DNA from: Lolliginicoccus suaedae
GTDB taxonomy: Bacteria; Actinomycetota; Actinomycetes; Mycobacteriales; Mycobacteriaceae
Direction: 5' to 3'
DNA: 64,000 nucleotides
NCBI RefSeq assembly: GCF_008312885.1
Contig: NZ_VSSO01000001.1
Location: 992,001 to 1,056,000 of the forward strand
In this document: one piece after another, positions 35,430 through 44,731 of the stretch
Layout of the letters: each line of letters starts with the position of its first letter
How positions within the stretch are numbered: position 1 is the first letter of the stretch
The notes under the pieces: generated by a model
Told to the model about the DNA's origin: nothing
The model's database searches: none
The model's input: only the letters and a program-made list of their open reading frames with translations
Position numbers and translations under genes: made by a program

Positions 35430-36941
35430 TTGCTATCCAGCACCGCTCCAGCCACGCACACCACCCGCACGCTGATCATCGGCACGGGATTCTCCGGCAT
35501 GGGCATGGCCATCCAGCTCCTGCGCTCCGGCAAGTCCGACTTCCTCATCATCGACAAGGCCGATGACTTCGGCGGCACCTGGCGCGACAACACCTACCCC
35601 GGGTGCGCCTGCGACGTGCCCGCGCACATGTATTCGTTCTCGTTCGAGCCCAACGCCCGCTGGAGCAAGCTGTGGGCCGAGCAGCCGGAGATCTTCGACT
35701 ACATGAAATCCGTAGCGGCGAAGCACGATCTGCAGCGCTACACCCACTTCGGCCGCACCTTCACCGGCGCAGAGTGGAACGAGACCACCCAGACCTGGAC
35801 GGCAACGACGGCCGAGGGCGATACCTACGAGGCAGAGTTCCTCGTCTCCGGCGTCGGCGCGCTCCATATTCCCTCCATCCCTCGCTTCACCGGGGACGAC
35901 GAGTTCACGGGCACCTCGTTCCACTCCGCGCGGTGGGATCACAGCGTTGACCTTCGCGGCAAGAAGGTCGCGGTGATCGGCACCGGCGCGAGCGCCATCC
36001 AGTTCATCCCGCAGATCATCGACGAGGTCGCCGAGCTGCACCTCTACCAGCGCACCCCCGCATGGGTACTGCCCCGCACCAATGTGCCGATCCCCTCGCC
36101 CGCCCGAGCAGCGATCGCGCGCGTTCCCGGTCTGCGGCGCGGCATCCGCGGCAGCATCTACAGCATCCAGGAGTCACTGGCGTTCGGGCTCAACGGCAAC
36201 TCGAACGTCATGAAGCCGCTCGAATCATTGGGCAAGTGGAACGTCACGCGGTCCATCAAGGATCCCGCGCTTCGCGAGAAGCTGACGCCGGACTACCGCA
36301 TCGGCTGCAAGCGCATCCTCGGCTCCTCGACCTACTACCCGGCCCTCGCCCGTGAGCACACCACGGTGGTCACCGAGGGCATCGAGCGCTTCACCCCCAA
36401 CGGCATCATCGGCGCGGACGGTGTCGAGCGCGAGGTCGACGTGATCATCTACGGCACCGGCTTCCACGTCACCGACTCGATGGACAACGTCGATATCGTC
36501 GGGCGCAACGGCGTGAACCTCAGCGAGCAGTGGCGCGACAAGGGCATGGAGACCCACCTCGGCATCACCGTCAACGGGTTCCCCAACGCGTTCTTCCTGC
36601 TCGGCCCCAACACCGGGCTCGGCCACAACTCCGTGGTCTTCATGATCGAGCAGCAGATCGGCTACATCCTCGAGGCCATGCGCATCGCCGACGAGCGCAA
36701 CGCCGCCGTCGAGGTCACTGCTGACGCCCAGCGCGACTTCAACGACGAGATCCAGGCAAAGCTCTCCGCGGGCGTGTGGTCCACGGGTGGCTGCACGAGC
36801 TGGTACCTCGACTCCCAGGGCATGAACCGCACCATCTGGCCCGGCTACACCTTCCAGTACAAGGCCCGCACCAGGACGGTCAATGCGGCGGACTTCGTCC
36901 TGCACAGGAAGAGCGAGGACTCGCTCCCGGCTGCAAGCTGA
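35430..36941 (+). CDS. Flavin-containing Baeyer-Villiger-type monooxygenase
   Basis: FAD/NADPH monooxygenase of about 503 residues. The FAD motif is LIIGTGFSGMGMAIQLL; the Baeyer-Villiger fingerprint is FTGTSFHSARWDH (F-x-G-x-x-x-H-x-x-x-W); the NADPH motif is VAVIGTGASAIQFIPQI. It probably inserts oxygen next to a ketone; substrate unknown. Start TTG at 35430 chosen for the gaaggga site before it and because the FAD motif follows closely; longer frames exist. A strong terminator follows. Accessory relative to the mycobacterial order. Confidence 0.9.
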   Translation: MLSSTAPATHTTRTLIIGTGFSGMGMAIQLLRSGKSDFLIIDKADDFGGTWRDNTYPGCACDVPAHMYSFSFEPNARWSKLWAEQPEIFDYMKSVAAKHDLQRYTHFGRTFTGAEWNETTQTWTATTAEGDTYEAEFLVSGVGALHIPSIPRFTGDDEFTGTSFHSARWDHSVDLRGKKVAVIGTGASAIQFIPQIIDEVAELHLYQRTPAWVLPRTNVPIPSPARAAIARVPGLRRGIRGSIYSIQESLAFGLNGNSNVMKPLESLGKWNVTRSIKDPALREKLTPDYRIGCKRILGSSTYYPALAREHTTVVTEGIERFTPNGIIGADGVEREVDVIIYGTGFHVTDSMDNVDIVGRNGVNLSEQWRDKGMETHLGITVNGFPNAFFLLGPNTGLGHNSVVFMIEQQIGYILEAMRIADERNAAVEVTADAQRDFNDEIQAKLSAGVWSTGGCTSWYLDSQGMNRTIWPGYTFQYKARTRTVNAADFVLHRKSEDSLPAAS

Positions 36942-36945
36942 GCAC

Positions 36946-36992
36946 CGCGACTGCGGGGGGTGGCCCGGCCTGCGGCCACCCCCGCAGTCGCG
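36946..36992 (+). terminator. Terminator after the monooxygenase gene
   Basis: Near-perfect 19-bp stem (cgcgactgcggggg..tggcc with ggccacccccgcagtcgcg, one bulged G), 8-base loop, then a T-rich tail (ttcgtctcgtcttggt). Confidence 0.85.
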
Positions 36993-37137
36993 TTCGTCTC
37001 GTCTTGGTCTCGTTCTGCTCAGCAAAACACCGGCAACCGCAGTGAATGGTGTGATGCACGAAGGACCGCGGGCAGGCACCGGGCACTCCCGTCGCGCCAC
37101 ATCGCACGCCCGGATCACGTGCAGGAGAACAGGGGCC

Positions 37138-38466
37138 ATGATCGTCACGATCGCCATCACCACAGCACCCACGCTCATCCGGGCACCACGGCCCCGCGCG
37201 CCTCGGAACCGGTTGCCGCGGGCGGGCACACTGCTGCTCGCCCTCACCGCTGCCCTCGCCGCGGGGCTGCCCGCCACAGCCGCCGCCGACACGGTCACCG
37301 CCACCATCCCCGTCGGCGACGGCCCGACCGGGGTGGCCATCACCCCCGACGGCACCCTCGCCTACACCGCCAACTTCAACGAGGACTCGGTGTCGGTGAT
37401 CGACACGGGCACCAACACGGTCGCCGCCACGGTTCTCGTCGGCGACGCCCCGCGCGGGGTCGCAGTTGCCCCGGACGGCTCCTTCGCCTACACCGCCAAC
37501 GAACTCAGCGACTCGGTGTCAGTGATCGACACCGCCACCAACACCTCCGCGACCAATATCCCCGTCGGCGACGGCCCGATCGGGGTGGCCATCACCCCCG
37601 ACGGCACCCGCGCCTACGTCACCAATTTCAACGACGACACGGTGTCGGTGATCGACACGGGCACCAACACCGTCACCGCCATCCCCGTCGGCGACGCCCC
37701 GCGCGGGGTGGCCATCACTCCCGACGGCGCGTTCGCCTACATCACCAACCAAAACAGCGACTCGGTGTCAGTGATCGACACGGGCACCAACGCGGTCGCC
37801 GCCACGGTTCCCGTCGGCGACGCCCCGCGCGGGGTCGCCATTGCCCCGGACGGCACCTTCGCCTACGTCACCAACTTCAGCGACGACTCGGTGTCGGTGA
37901 TCGACACCGCCACCAACACCGTCACCGCCACCATCGGAGTCGGCGGCCTCCCGATCGGGGTGGCCATCACCCCCGACGGCACCCGCGCCTACACCGCCAA
38001 CAACAACGACGACACGGTGTCGGTGATCGACACCGCCACCAACACCGTCACCGCCTCCATCGGAGTCGGCGACCTCCCGTCCGGGGTGGCGGTCAACCCG
38101 GACGGCGTCCGCGCCTACGTCACCAACTCCGGCGGTGACACGGTCTCGGTGATCGCCATCGACCAGGCCCCCACCCTGGTCGGCACGCCCCCCGCCGGCA
38201 CGGTCGGGCAGCCGTACACTTTCGCGTTCACCACCACCGGCCCGCCGACGCCGACGGTCAGCACCGGCGACCCGCTGCCGGCCGGGCTGGCCCTGGGCCC
38301 CGACGGCACCCTCTCGGGCACCCCCACCGAGGCCGGGACGTTCCCCATCACCGTCACCGCGTCAAACGGCGTCGCCCCCGACGCCACCACCGACGTGGTG
38401 ATCGAGATCGCCCCGAAGCCCTGCACAGGCTTGATCTGCCTGCCCGCCGGATCCTCCGGCAGCTAG
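37138..38466 (+). CDS. Secreted seven-blade YVTN beta-propeller with Ig-like domain
   Basis: Exported protein of 442 residues. A signal peptide (LLLALTAALAAGLPATAAA) is followed by seven repeats of about 41-42 residues, each with PVGDxPxGVAITPDGTxAY and DSVSVIDTGTNTV, matching YVTN/NHL-type propellers; seven GVAxxPDG units close one propeller. A He_PIG-type Ig domain follows (LVGTPPAGTVGQPYTFAF, then GLALGPDGTLSGTPTEAGTF). The end is CTGLICLPAGSSGS, with no sortase motif or membrane anchor. The ATG has aggag ten bases upstream. The repeats are nearly identical in DNA. A surface ligand-binding role is likely. Confidence 0.9.
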   Translation: MIVTIAITTAPTLIRAPRPRAPRNRLPRAGTLLLALTAALAAGLPATAAADTVTATIPVGDGPTGVAITPDGTLAYTANFNEDSVSVIDTGTNTVAATVLVGDAPRGVAVAPDGSFAYTANELSDSVSVIDTATNTSATNIPVGDGPIGVAITPDGTRAYVTNFNDDTVSVIDTGTNTVTAIPVGDAPRGVAITPDGAFAYITNQNSDSVSVIDTGTNAVAATVPVGDAPRGVAIAPDGTFAYVTNFSDDSVSVIDTATNTVTATIGVGGLPIGVAITPDGTRAYTANNNDDTVSVIDTATNTVTASIGVGDLPSGVAVNPDGVRAYVTNSGGDTVSVIAIDQAPTLVGTPPAGTVGQPYTFAFTTTGPPTPTVSTGDPLPAGLALGPDGTLSGTPTEAGTFPITVTASNGVAPDATTDVVIEIAPKPCTGLICLPAGSSGS

Positions 38467-38578
38467 ACCGCCGCGGCCCGCGGTGGCGGGGCCACTCCCG
38501 GCCTCGCTACCGCGCCCCCACGCTTCATCCTTAGCCAGTGATCCCGCTCCGCTGGCGGCGCGGGACCGGAAAACCTAT

Positions 38579-38584
38579 TAGCGT
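38579..38584 (+). promoter_or_regulatory. Candidate -10 element for leaderless msrB
   Basis: TAGCGT ends six bases before the msrB ATG; no ribosome site is seen. Confidence 0.4.
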
Positions 38585-38590
38585 TGTGGC

Positions 38591-39013
38591 ATGGGTTCTG
38601 ATCAATTGCCACCGCCGCGCTTCGAGCTTGCTGATGCCGAGTGGCGGAAGAAGCTGTCATCCATCGAGTACGCGGTACTGCGGCAGGCCGGGACGGAGCG
38701 CCCGTTCACTGGTGAGTACACCGACACCACCACCGAGGGCATCTATGAGTGCCGGGCGTGCGGGGCGGAGTTGTTCCGCAGCAGCGAGAAGTTCTCCTCG
38801 CATTGCGGCTGGCCGTCGTTCTTCGATCCTGCCGACTCGGATGCCGTGATCCTGCGGGAGGACCGCTCGCTGTTCACGCGCCGCGTGGAGGTGGTGTGCC
38901 GCAACTGCCATAGCCATCTGGGGCATGTGTTCGAGGGCGAGGGCTATCCCACGCCCACCGATCAGCGGTACTGCATAAACTCGGTTTGCCTGCGGTTGCG
39001 GCCCGCGGAGTAG
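38591..39013 (+). CDS. msrB: Peptide-methionine (R)-S-oxide reductase
   Basis: Reduces methionine-R-sulfoxide in proteins. The 140-residue protein has two zinc-binding Cys pairs (YECRACGAELF and VCRNCHSHLGHVF), the conserved SSHCGWPSFF, and the catalytic Cys in RYCINSVCLRL. Length is typical for a stand-alone MsrB. Confidence 0.96.
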   Translation: MGSDQLPPPRFELADAEWRKKLSSIEYAVLRQAGTERPFTGEYTDTTTEGIYECRACGAELFRSSEKFSSHCGWPSFFDPADSDAVILREDRSLFTRRVEVVCRNCHSHLGHVFEGEGYPTPTDQRYCINSVCLRLRPAE

Positions 39014-39048
39014 CCGAGCTCGGCTCGCCCCGCGTCTCCCTCTCGGAA

Positions 39049-39100
39049 GTGTGAGCTTTTGCACCCGCTCGTGGCCGTGCGAGGGTGCAGAACCTCACAC
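39049..39100. terminator. Bidirectional hairpin between msrB and hemQ
   Basis: 18-bp arms (gtgtgagcttttgcaccc and gggtgcagaacctcacac, two mismatches) around a 16-base loop, between convergent genes. Same build as the AAACGCGATAGAA repeats but different sequence. Confidence 0.7.
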
Positions 39101-39135
39101 AACGCGGGGGTAACCGCCAGCTGAGCCAGGCAGCG

Positions 39136-39831
39136 TCAGGGCAGCGCCCGCACCAGCGCCTCGGGCTCCACGCGCGGCCCGGTGTAGAAGGGGATCTCCT
39201 CGCGCACGTGCAGGCGCGCCTCGGTGGCGCGCAGGTCGCGCATGAGGTCGACGATGCGGTGCAGCTCGGGTGCTTCGAAGGCGAGGATCCACTCGTAGTC
39301 CCCGAGCGCGAACGAGCTCACGGTGTTCGCGCGCACGTCGGCGTAGCCCCGGGCGGCCTTGCCGTGATCGGCGAGCATCGTGCGACGCTCGGCGTCGGGC
39401 AGCAGGTACCAGTCGTAGGAGCGCACGAAGGGGTACACGCAGATGTAGTTGCCGGGGTCCTCCCCGGCGATGAACGCGGGGACGTGGCTCTTGTTGAACT
39501 CGGCAGGACGGTGCAGGGCGGCGACGCTCCACACTGGGCTGCTCGCGCGACCGAGGATCGTGGTGCGCCGGAAGTCCTGGTAGGCAGCTTGAAGCTGCTC
39601 GATGGTCTCGGCGTGCGTCCAGATCATGAAGTCCGCGTCGGCGCGCAGGCCCGAGACGTCGTAGAGGCCACGGACGATCACCCCGCGCTCGTCGAGGTCG
39701 TCGAGGTAGCGCTGCAGGTCCGCGCGCGCGGCCTCGCGCTCCTCGCCGAGGAGGCCGGGCTCCACCCGGTACACCGAGAACATGAGGTAGCGGATGGTGT
39801 CGTTGAGCGCCTTGTAATCGAGCCGTGCCAT
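39136..39831 (-). CDS. hemQ: Coproheme decarboxylase HemQ (ChdC)
   Basis: Converts coproheme to haem b by two oxidative decarboxylations, the last step of the coproporphyrin-dependent route of actinobacteria and firmicutes. The 231-residue chlorite-dismutase-fold protein shows [34 protein letters not shown] and [15 protein letters not shown], whose His is the probable haem ligand. It follows hemY by five bases. Confidence 0.95.
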   Translation of the reverse strand: MARLDYKALNDTIRYLMFSVYRVEPGLLGEEREAARADLQRYLDDLDERGVIVRGLYDVSGLRADADFMIWTHAETIEQLQAAYQDFRRTTILGRASSPVWSVAALHRPAEFNKSHVPAFIAGEDPGNYICVYPFVRSYDWYLLPDAERRTMLADHGKAARGYADVRANTVSSFALGDYEWILAFEAPELHRIVDLMRDLRATEARLHVREEIPFYTGPRVEPEALVRALP

Positions 39832-39836
39832 GCGCC

Positions 39837-41207
39837 CTATCCTGCCATGCCCGAGAGAGCTTGCGCGACGGCCGCGTCGGCGGTGGCGATGCAGGCGGGC
39901 ACGCCCACGCCGTGGAGGTAGGCCCCGGCTACAACGAGGCCGGGCAGCGGCGCGACGGCCTGCTCAATTGTGGTGATGCGCTCGGCATGGCCTGGCTCGT
40001 ACTGGGGCAGCCCGTCCCGCCAGCGCTGCACCCGCGTGGCGAGCGGCGCATCGGCCACCCCGGTCACGGTGCGCAGGTCGGCGCGGGCAATATCGATGAT
40101 CCGCGCATCGGGCTGGTCGAGGATGCTGGTGCCGGGATCATCTCCGAAGCGTCCGAGAGAGACGCGCACGAGGTTGCGGTGCGCCTGGTGGGTCCACTTG
40201 CGGCTGGTGAAGGTGAATGCCTTCGCGGTGAGTTCCTCACCGGTGGCGACGAGCACGCCGGAGTGCTGCGGGATCCCGGCTTCGAGAGGCAGGTCGAGGG
40301 TGACCAGAGCTGCCGATGCGTGCTGGATGCGGGCTAGCTCGCGGGATGCTTCCGGGGCTGCCTGCGCGAGCAGCCGGGCAGCAGCGTGCGCGGGCGTGGC
40401 GATGACGACGATATCGGCGTGCCCGAGTGGCCCCGCGTCCCATCCCCGGCCGTCCGCGCGAAGCGGTTGGTCCAGGGTTGCCGGGGATCGCTCGGCGCGG
40501 GCCGCAAGCTCGAGAGCGTCGACGAGGATGCGGTAGCCATCGCGGAAGGTGGCGAAGACGGGTCCTGCCGGTCCGGGCCGCAGGGCCGAGCGGGCGGCGG
40601 CAGTGACGCTGGTGGCGCCGCGGTCGAGCGCGGCAGCAAGCTCGGGCGTGGCCGCCCGGACACCGATGTGCTCGGTGCCGCCGCCATAGACCCCGGCCAT
40701 GAGGGGGTCGACGGACCGTTGGACCACCTGTTGCCCGAAGCGCTCGGCGATGAGCTGCCCGAGGCTGGCATCCTGGCCCGGCGTCCAATCCAGCGGCATC
40801 CCCGGCTCGTCAGCGATGCGGGCCAGCGTCGCGTCATCAACGAGGCCGTCGAGGGCCTCGGGGCCCAGCGGAATGCCCATGAACGTGCCTGCAGGCATGG
40901 GGTGGAGCTCATGCCCGGACCAGATGGCAGGGCGCAGCCCGGAGGGATGGACGAGCTGGTCGGCGACGCCAAGCTCCTCCGCGAGGCCCGTCACCTCGGG
41001 TCGGCGCCGCACGAAAGCCTCCGCGCCCAGCTCCACCGGTCCCCCGGATTGCCCGAGCGTCCCGGTGCGGAGCTTCCCGCCGCTAGCGGGCTCGGGGTCA
41101 GCGATGACGATGGTGGCGGAATCCCCGAGCTGCTGCCGCAAGCGGTGGGCGGCGAGGAGCCCCGAGATGCCCGCGCCGAGCACGAGAGCACGTTTCGGGG
41201 CAAGCAT
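39837..41207 (-). CDS. hemY: Coproporphyrinogen III oxidase (HemY/CgoX type)
   Basis: FAD enzyme of 456 residues in the protoporphyrinogen-oxidase family. It has the dinucleotide motif [29 protein letters not shown] and a C-terminal FAD segment [18 protein letters not shown]. With HemQ next door, the enzyme most likely oxidises coproporphyrinogen III to coproporphyrin III rather than acting on protoporphyrinogen. The ATG overlaps the hemE stop by one base (TGATG). Confidence 0.93.
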   Translation of the reverse strand: MLAPKRALVLGAGISGLLAAHRLRQQLGDSATIVIADPEPASGGKLRTGTLGQSGGPVELGAEAFVRRRPEVTGLAEELGVADQLVHPSGLRPAIWSGHELHPMPAGTFMGIPLGPEALDGLVDDATLARIADEPGMPLDWTPGQDASLGQLIAERFGQQVVQRSVDPLMAGVYGGGTEHIGVRAATPELAAALDRGATSVTAAARSALRPGPAGPVFATFRDGYRILVDALELAARAERSPATLDQPLRADGRGWDAGPLGHADIVVIATPAHAAARLLAQAAPEASRELARIQHASAALVTLDLPLEAGIPQHSGVLVATGEELTAKAFTFTSRKWTHQAHRNLVRVSLGRFGDDPGTSILDQPDARIIDIARADLRTVTGVADAPLATRVQRWRDGLPQYEPGHAERITTIEQAVAPLPGLVVAGAYLHGVGVPACIATADAAVAQALSGMAG

Positions 41208-42286
41208 CAGAGCGAGTGGACCAGCTCGACGACGCGGGTGATCACGGTCGGGTCAGTGTCGGGCAGCACGCCGTGACCGAGGTTGAAGATGTGACCGATC
41301 GCCCCCGCCTGCTGCGCGGCATCAGCCTCGCCGATGATGCGGCGGACCTCGCGCTCGATCGTCGCCCAGTCCGCGAACAGCACCGCAGGATCGAGGTTGC
41401 CCTGGATCGCCTTGCCAGGGCCGATGCGTCGGACGGCCTCATCGAGCGGCACGCGGAAGTCCACGCCCACCACGTCCGGCCCGGCCTCGCTCATCGCGCC
41501 GAGCAGCTCGCCAGTGCCCACCCCGAAGTGGATGCGGGGCACACCAGTGGAGGCGAGCTCATCGAGGATGCGGCTCGAGTGGGGCAGGACGAACCGGCGA
41601 TAGTCGGCGAGCGACAACGCGCCCGCCCAGGAGTCGAAGAGCTGCACCGCGTCCACCCCAGCGCGGACCTGCGCCTGGAGGAAGACGATGGCGATATCGG
41701 CGAGCTTGCCGAGCAGCGCGTGCCAGGATTCCGGATCGCTGTGCATCAGCGCCTTGGTGTGCTCGTGGTTGCGGCTCGGGCCGCCCTCCACGAGGTACGA
41801 CGCGAGGGTGAACGGGGCACCGGCGAAACCGATAAGCGGGGTATCGCCAAGCTCGTTGACGAGCAGACCGATCGCATCGGAGACCGCGCCAACCTCCTCC
41901 GGCCGCAGGCGCGGGAGAGCGGCGATGTCCGCGGCCGTGCGCAAGGGGTTCTGCACGACAGGGCCGCGGCCAGCAACGATGTCGAGGTCCACCCCGGCGG
42001 CCTTGAGCGGCACCACGATGTCGGAGAACAGGATCGCGGCATCCACTCCGTGGCGGCGCACCGGTTGCAGGGTGATCTCCGCGACAAGCTCGGGGCGGAA
42101 GCAGGACTCGAGCATCCCGATGCCCTTGCGGAGCTCGCGGTACTCGGGGAGGGAACGGCCTGCCTGGCGCATGAACCACACGGGGCGCTGGCTCGGGCGG
42201 GAGCCCGTGGCGGCGGCGAGGAACGGGGCAGCGGGGAGCAGGCGGCGGCGGGTCGCGCCCGCGAGCCTCGGCAGTGAGTCACTCAT
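41207..42286 (-). CDS. hemE: Uroporphyrinogen decarboxylase
   Basis: Decarboxylates uroporphyrinogen III to coproporphyrinogen III. The 359-residue enzyme has [18 protein letters not shown] with the substrate-binding Arg residues, [17 protein letters not shown], and [17 protein letters not shown]. Ribosome site taggag before the ATG. First gene of the hemE-hemY-hemQ operon. Confidence 0.96.
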   Translation of the reverse strand: MSDSLPRLAGATRRRLLPAAPFLAAATGSRPSQRPVWFMRQAGRSLPEYRELRKGIGMLESCFRPELVAEITLQPVRRHGVDAAILFSDIVVPLKAAGVDLDIVAGRGPVVQNPLRTAADIAALPRLRPEEVGAVSDAIGLLVNELGDTPLIGFAGAPFTLASYLVEGGPSRNHEHTKALMHSDPESWHALLGKLADIAIVFLQAQVRAGVDAVQLFDSWAGALSLADYRRFVLPHSSRILDELASTGVPRIHFGVGTGELLGAMSEAGPDVVGVDFRVPLDEAVRRIGPGKAIQGNLDPAVLFADWATIEREVRRIIGEADAAQQAGAIGHIFNLGHGVLPDTDPTVITRVVELVHSL

Positions 42287-42452
42287 GATGCTCCTATCCT
42301 CCCACGTCCACCGCCATGCGCGGTGCCAGCCCCGAGCATGATCGTCGGGACGTGGCGCGGATCATGCTTCACTGGCATTCATCTCAGCACAGAACGGTTT
42401 CAGACCGTCACGACTAACGGCGCGCCTCCGTGTCGGGCCGGCGTGTCACCGA

Positions 42453-42458
42453 TACCGT
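42453..42458 (+). promoter_or_regulatory. Candidate -10 element for leaderless DUF3000 gene
   Basis: TACCGT ends seven bases before the GTG at 42466, supporting that start. Confidence 0.5.
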
Positions 42459-42465
42459 CCGACTC

Positions 42466-43062
42466 GTGACGACTCAAGGGGCACCAAGCGAACCGGAACC
42501 GTTCCGCACTGCGGTCGAATCCATGACGAGCGCAGTCGTGCGCCCGGAGATCAAGCTGGGTCCCATCCGGCCTCCCCAGCGGCTCGCGCCGTACAGCTAC
42601 GCGCTCGGCGCGGAGATCAAGCACTCGGGCAGCGAGCCCGTCGGCGAGTACTCCGATGGCGATGCGTTCGGCCGTCTCATCCTGCTCTATGACCCCCAGG
42701 GCGACGAGGCGTGGCAGGGCACGCTCCGCCTCGTCGCGTACATCCAGGCCGATGTGGATGCCACCCTCGCCGAGGATTCCCTGCTGCCCGAGGTGGCGTG
42801 GAGCTGGCTCCACGACGCTCTCGAGGGCCGCACCGCCGAGTATGTGGCGCTTGGCGGCACGATCACCGCCACCACGTCGGTCCGGTTCGGCGAGATCGCC
42901 GGCCCGCCCAAGGCCCACCAGCTCGAGATGCGGGCCTCCTGGACCTCGCGCACGCTGATGATCAAGTCCCAGGTCGAGGCGTTCTGCGAAGTGCTCGAGT
43001 ACGCGGCCGGGCTGCCGCCGGCCGGTATCACCTCCATCGGCAATCGCTTTCCGCAGTCGTGA
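42466..43062 (+). CDS. DUF3000 family protein (Rv2680-like)
   Basis: Soluble protein of about 198 residues found next to rnd in many actinobacteria. Recognised by position and by APYSYALGAEIKHSG and LRLVAYIQADVDATLAEDSL near the middle. Function unknown. The GTG at 42466 is preferred over one at 42430 because of the -10 hexamer seven bases before it. Confidence 0.85.
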   Translation: MTTQGAPSEPEPFRTAVESMTSAVVRPEIKLGPIRPPQRLAPYSYALGAEIKHSGSEPVGEYSDGDAFGRLILLYDPQGDEAWQGTLRLVAYIQADVDATLAEDSLLPEVAWSWLHDALEGRTAEYVALGGTITATTSVRFGEIAGPPKAHQLEMRASWTSRTLMIKSQVEAFCEVLEYAAGLPPAGITSIGNRFPQS

Positions 43063-43123
43063 GCCTGGTAGTCGTGGCGCCGGCCCTGGCCGAGCATCCC
43101 GTCCGTGCCGCGCGGTGATCGCG

Positions 43124-43129
43124 TAGCCT
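43124..43129 (+). promoter_or_regulatory. Candidate -10 element for leaderless rnd
   Basis: TAGCCT ends eight bases before the ATG at 43138; no ribosome site is present. Confidence 0.5.
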
Positions 43130-43137
43130 TGCCATCC

Positions 43138-44415
43138 ATGGGCGCATCACCGGGCGAGAATCCACCCGAATCAGACACATCGCCACCCGTCCCCCTGCTC
43201 GCGCCCCGCGACGGGGCACCCACCCTGGTCGCCAACCCGGATGAGCTCGCCGCAGCGGTCGAAGCGCTCGCCGCCGGGAGCGGACCACTCGCGGTCGATG
43301 CCGAGCGCGCCTCGTCGTACCGCTACTCCGCCCGCGCCTACCTCGTGCAGCTGCGCCGCGCGGGCTCCGGAACCATCCTCATCGACCCGATCGGCCTCGA
43401 AGGCGAGTTCGACGAGCTCGCAAGGGTCATCAATCCGCTCGAGTGGATCCTCCACGCCGCCGACCAGGACCTCCCCGGCCTCGCCGAGCTCGGCCTGCGC
43501 CCAGCGCGCCTGTTCGACACCGAGCTCGCGAGCAGGCTCGCCGGGTTCGAGCGGGTCGGGCTCGCCGCCGTCACCGAGCGGCTCCTCGGCCTCAGCCTCG
43601 CCAAGGGCCACGGCTCCGACGACTGGTCCCGCCGTCCCCTGCCCGCGCCCTGGCTCAACTACGCCGCGCTCGACGTCGAGATCCTCATCGAACTGCGCGA
43701 GATCCTCGGCAATGAGCTCGCCGAGCAGGGCAAGGCAGGCTGGGCCGCGCAAGAGTTCGAGCATGTGCGGACCCGCGAGCCCGCGCCGCCCAATCCGCAG
43801 CGGTGGCGGCGCACCACCAATATCCACACGGTGCGGGATCGCAGGGGCCTTGCCATCGTGCGCGAGCTGTGGCTGCAGCGCGACCGGATCGCCGCTGGCG
43901 CCGACATCGCACCCAAGCGGCTGCTTCCCGATACAGCACTGGTCGCCGCCGCGAACGAGCAGCCCGCAACGGTCGGGGAGCTCCTCGGGCTCCGCAGCTT
44001 CAACGGGCCGCGGCAGCGCCGCCGCGCCGCCGCCTGGTTCGCCGCTGTGCAGCGCGCCCGGGAGATCCCGGCCAGCGACCTGCCGCCCACTCGTCTGCCC
44101 GGTGATACCAATGGGCGGGGTGGCACCCCGCGCCCCCGCACTGGCACCGATGCCGGGCAGCGATACACCGCGATGCGGGAGGCACTCACCACGATCAGCA
44201 CCACCCACGCGGTGCCGGTGGAGAACCTCGCGCCCGCCGATCTAGTGCGGCAGCTCGCGTTCGAGCCCCCCGAACCGCTCGATGTCGCTAATGTCCGAAG
44301 CGCGCTGCTCGCGGGCAGCGCACGGCAATGGCAGGCAGAGCTCGTGGCCGAGCCCATCGAGAAAGCACTCCAGGCGGCAGTGCCGCCGGAGGACAAGGAA
44401 GCAGGAAACCCGTGA
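43138..44415 (+). CDS. rnd: Ribonuclease D-family 3'-5' exonuclease
   Basis: DEDDy exonuclease of about 425 residues that trims RNA 3' ends. The acidic residues are in GPLAVDAERASSYRYSARAY (D and E), LHAADQDLPGLAELG (D) and LNYAALDVEILIEL (Y-x3-D). An HRDC domain follows (TNIHTVRDRRGLAIVRELWL), then an actinobacterial C-terminal extension. Coupled to the following lipoprotein gene by a GTGA overlap. Confidence 0.93.
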   Translation: MGASPGENPPESDTSPPVPLLAPRDGAPTLVANPDELAAAVEALAAGSGPLAVDAERASSYRYSARAYLVQLRRAGSGTILIDPIGLEGEFDELARVINPLEWILHAADQDLPGLAELGLRPARLFDTELASRLAGFERVGLAAVTERLLGLSLAKGHGSDDWSRRPLPAPWLNYAALDVEILIELREILGNELAEQGKAGWAAQEFEHVRTREPAPPNPQRWRRTTNIHTVRDRRGLAIVRELWLQRDRIAAGADIAPKRLLPDTALVAAANEQPATVGELLGLRSFNGPRQRRRAAAWFAAVQRAREIPASDLPPTRLPGDTNGRGGTPRPRTGTDAGQRYTAMREALTTISTTHAVPVENLAPADLVRQLAFEPPEPLDVANVRSALLAGSARQWQAELVAEPIEKALQAAVPPEDKEAGNP

Positions 44416-44708
44416 AACGCCCCCAGGTCGCCCGCGCGATAGCCGCATGCTGCGCCGCATTGTTCGCTCTAGGCCCCGTAGCGGCCTGCTCCGGCGGGAT
44501 CCTCGGCAACCGCGGTGGCGACACCACCTGTGCTGATTTCCTCAACCAGGACGAGGAAGCTCAGCGCGACACCGTCCGCGCCTACCTCGAGGAGCGTGCG
44601 GGCGAGGAGCCGATGAACCTCGAGATCAGCGGCACGCGCGTTGTTATCATCGGATTCTGCACGACCTTCGGCCGGGATGACGATCCGATCCGATCGATCG
44701 AGGGCTAG
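44412..44708 (+). CDS. Small lipoprotein with HdeA-like motif, paralogue 1
   Basis: A 98-residue predicted lipoprotein; the lipobox ends PVAAC. The mature region opens GGDTTCADFLNQDEEAQRDT and ends DDDPIRSIEG, with a second Cys (GFCTTFG) that could bond to the first. A paralogue at 48973 shares GGDTTCA, the EEQR..T spacing and the DDTPIR-like end. The pattern recalls HdeA-like acid-stress chaperones, which also rely on one disulphide, but that link is weak. GTG start overlaps the rnd stop by four bases. Confidence 0.75.
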   Translation: MKRPQVARAIAACCAALFALGPVAACSGGILGNRGGDTTCADFLNQDEEAQRDTVRAYLEERAGEEPMNLEISGTRVVIIGFCTTFGRDDDPIRSIEG

Positions 44709-44731
44709 CCCGCCACCTGCAACGGCTAGTC

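Noticed and set aside
37300-38150. Tandem DNA repeat as a non-coding satellite
   Set aside because: It is in frame within an exported propeller protein; the period is the blade length.
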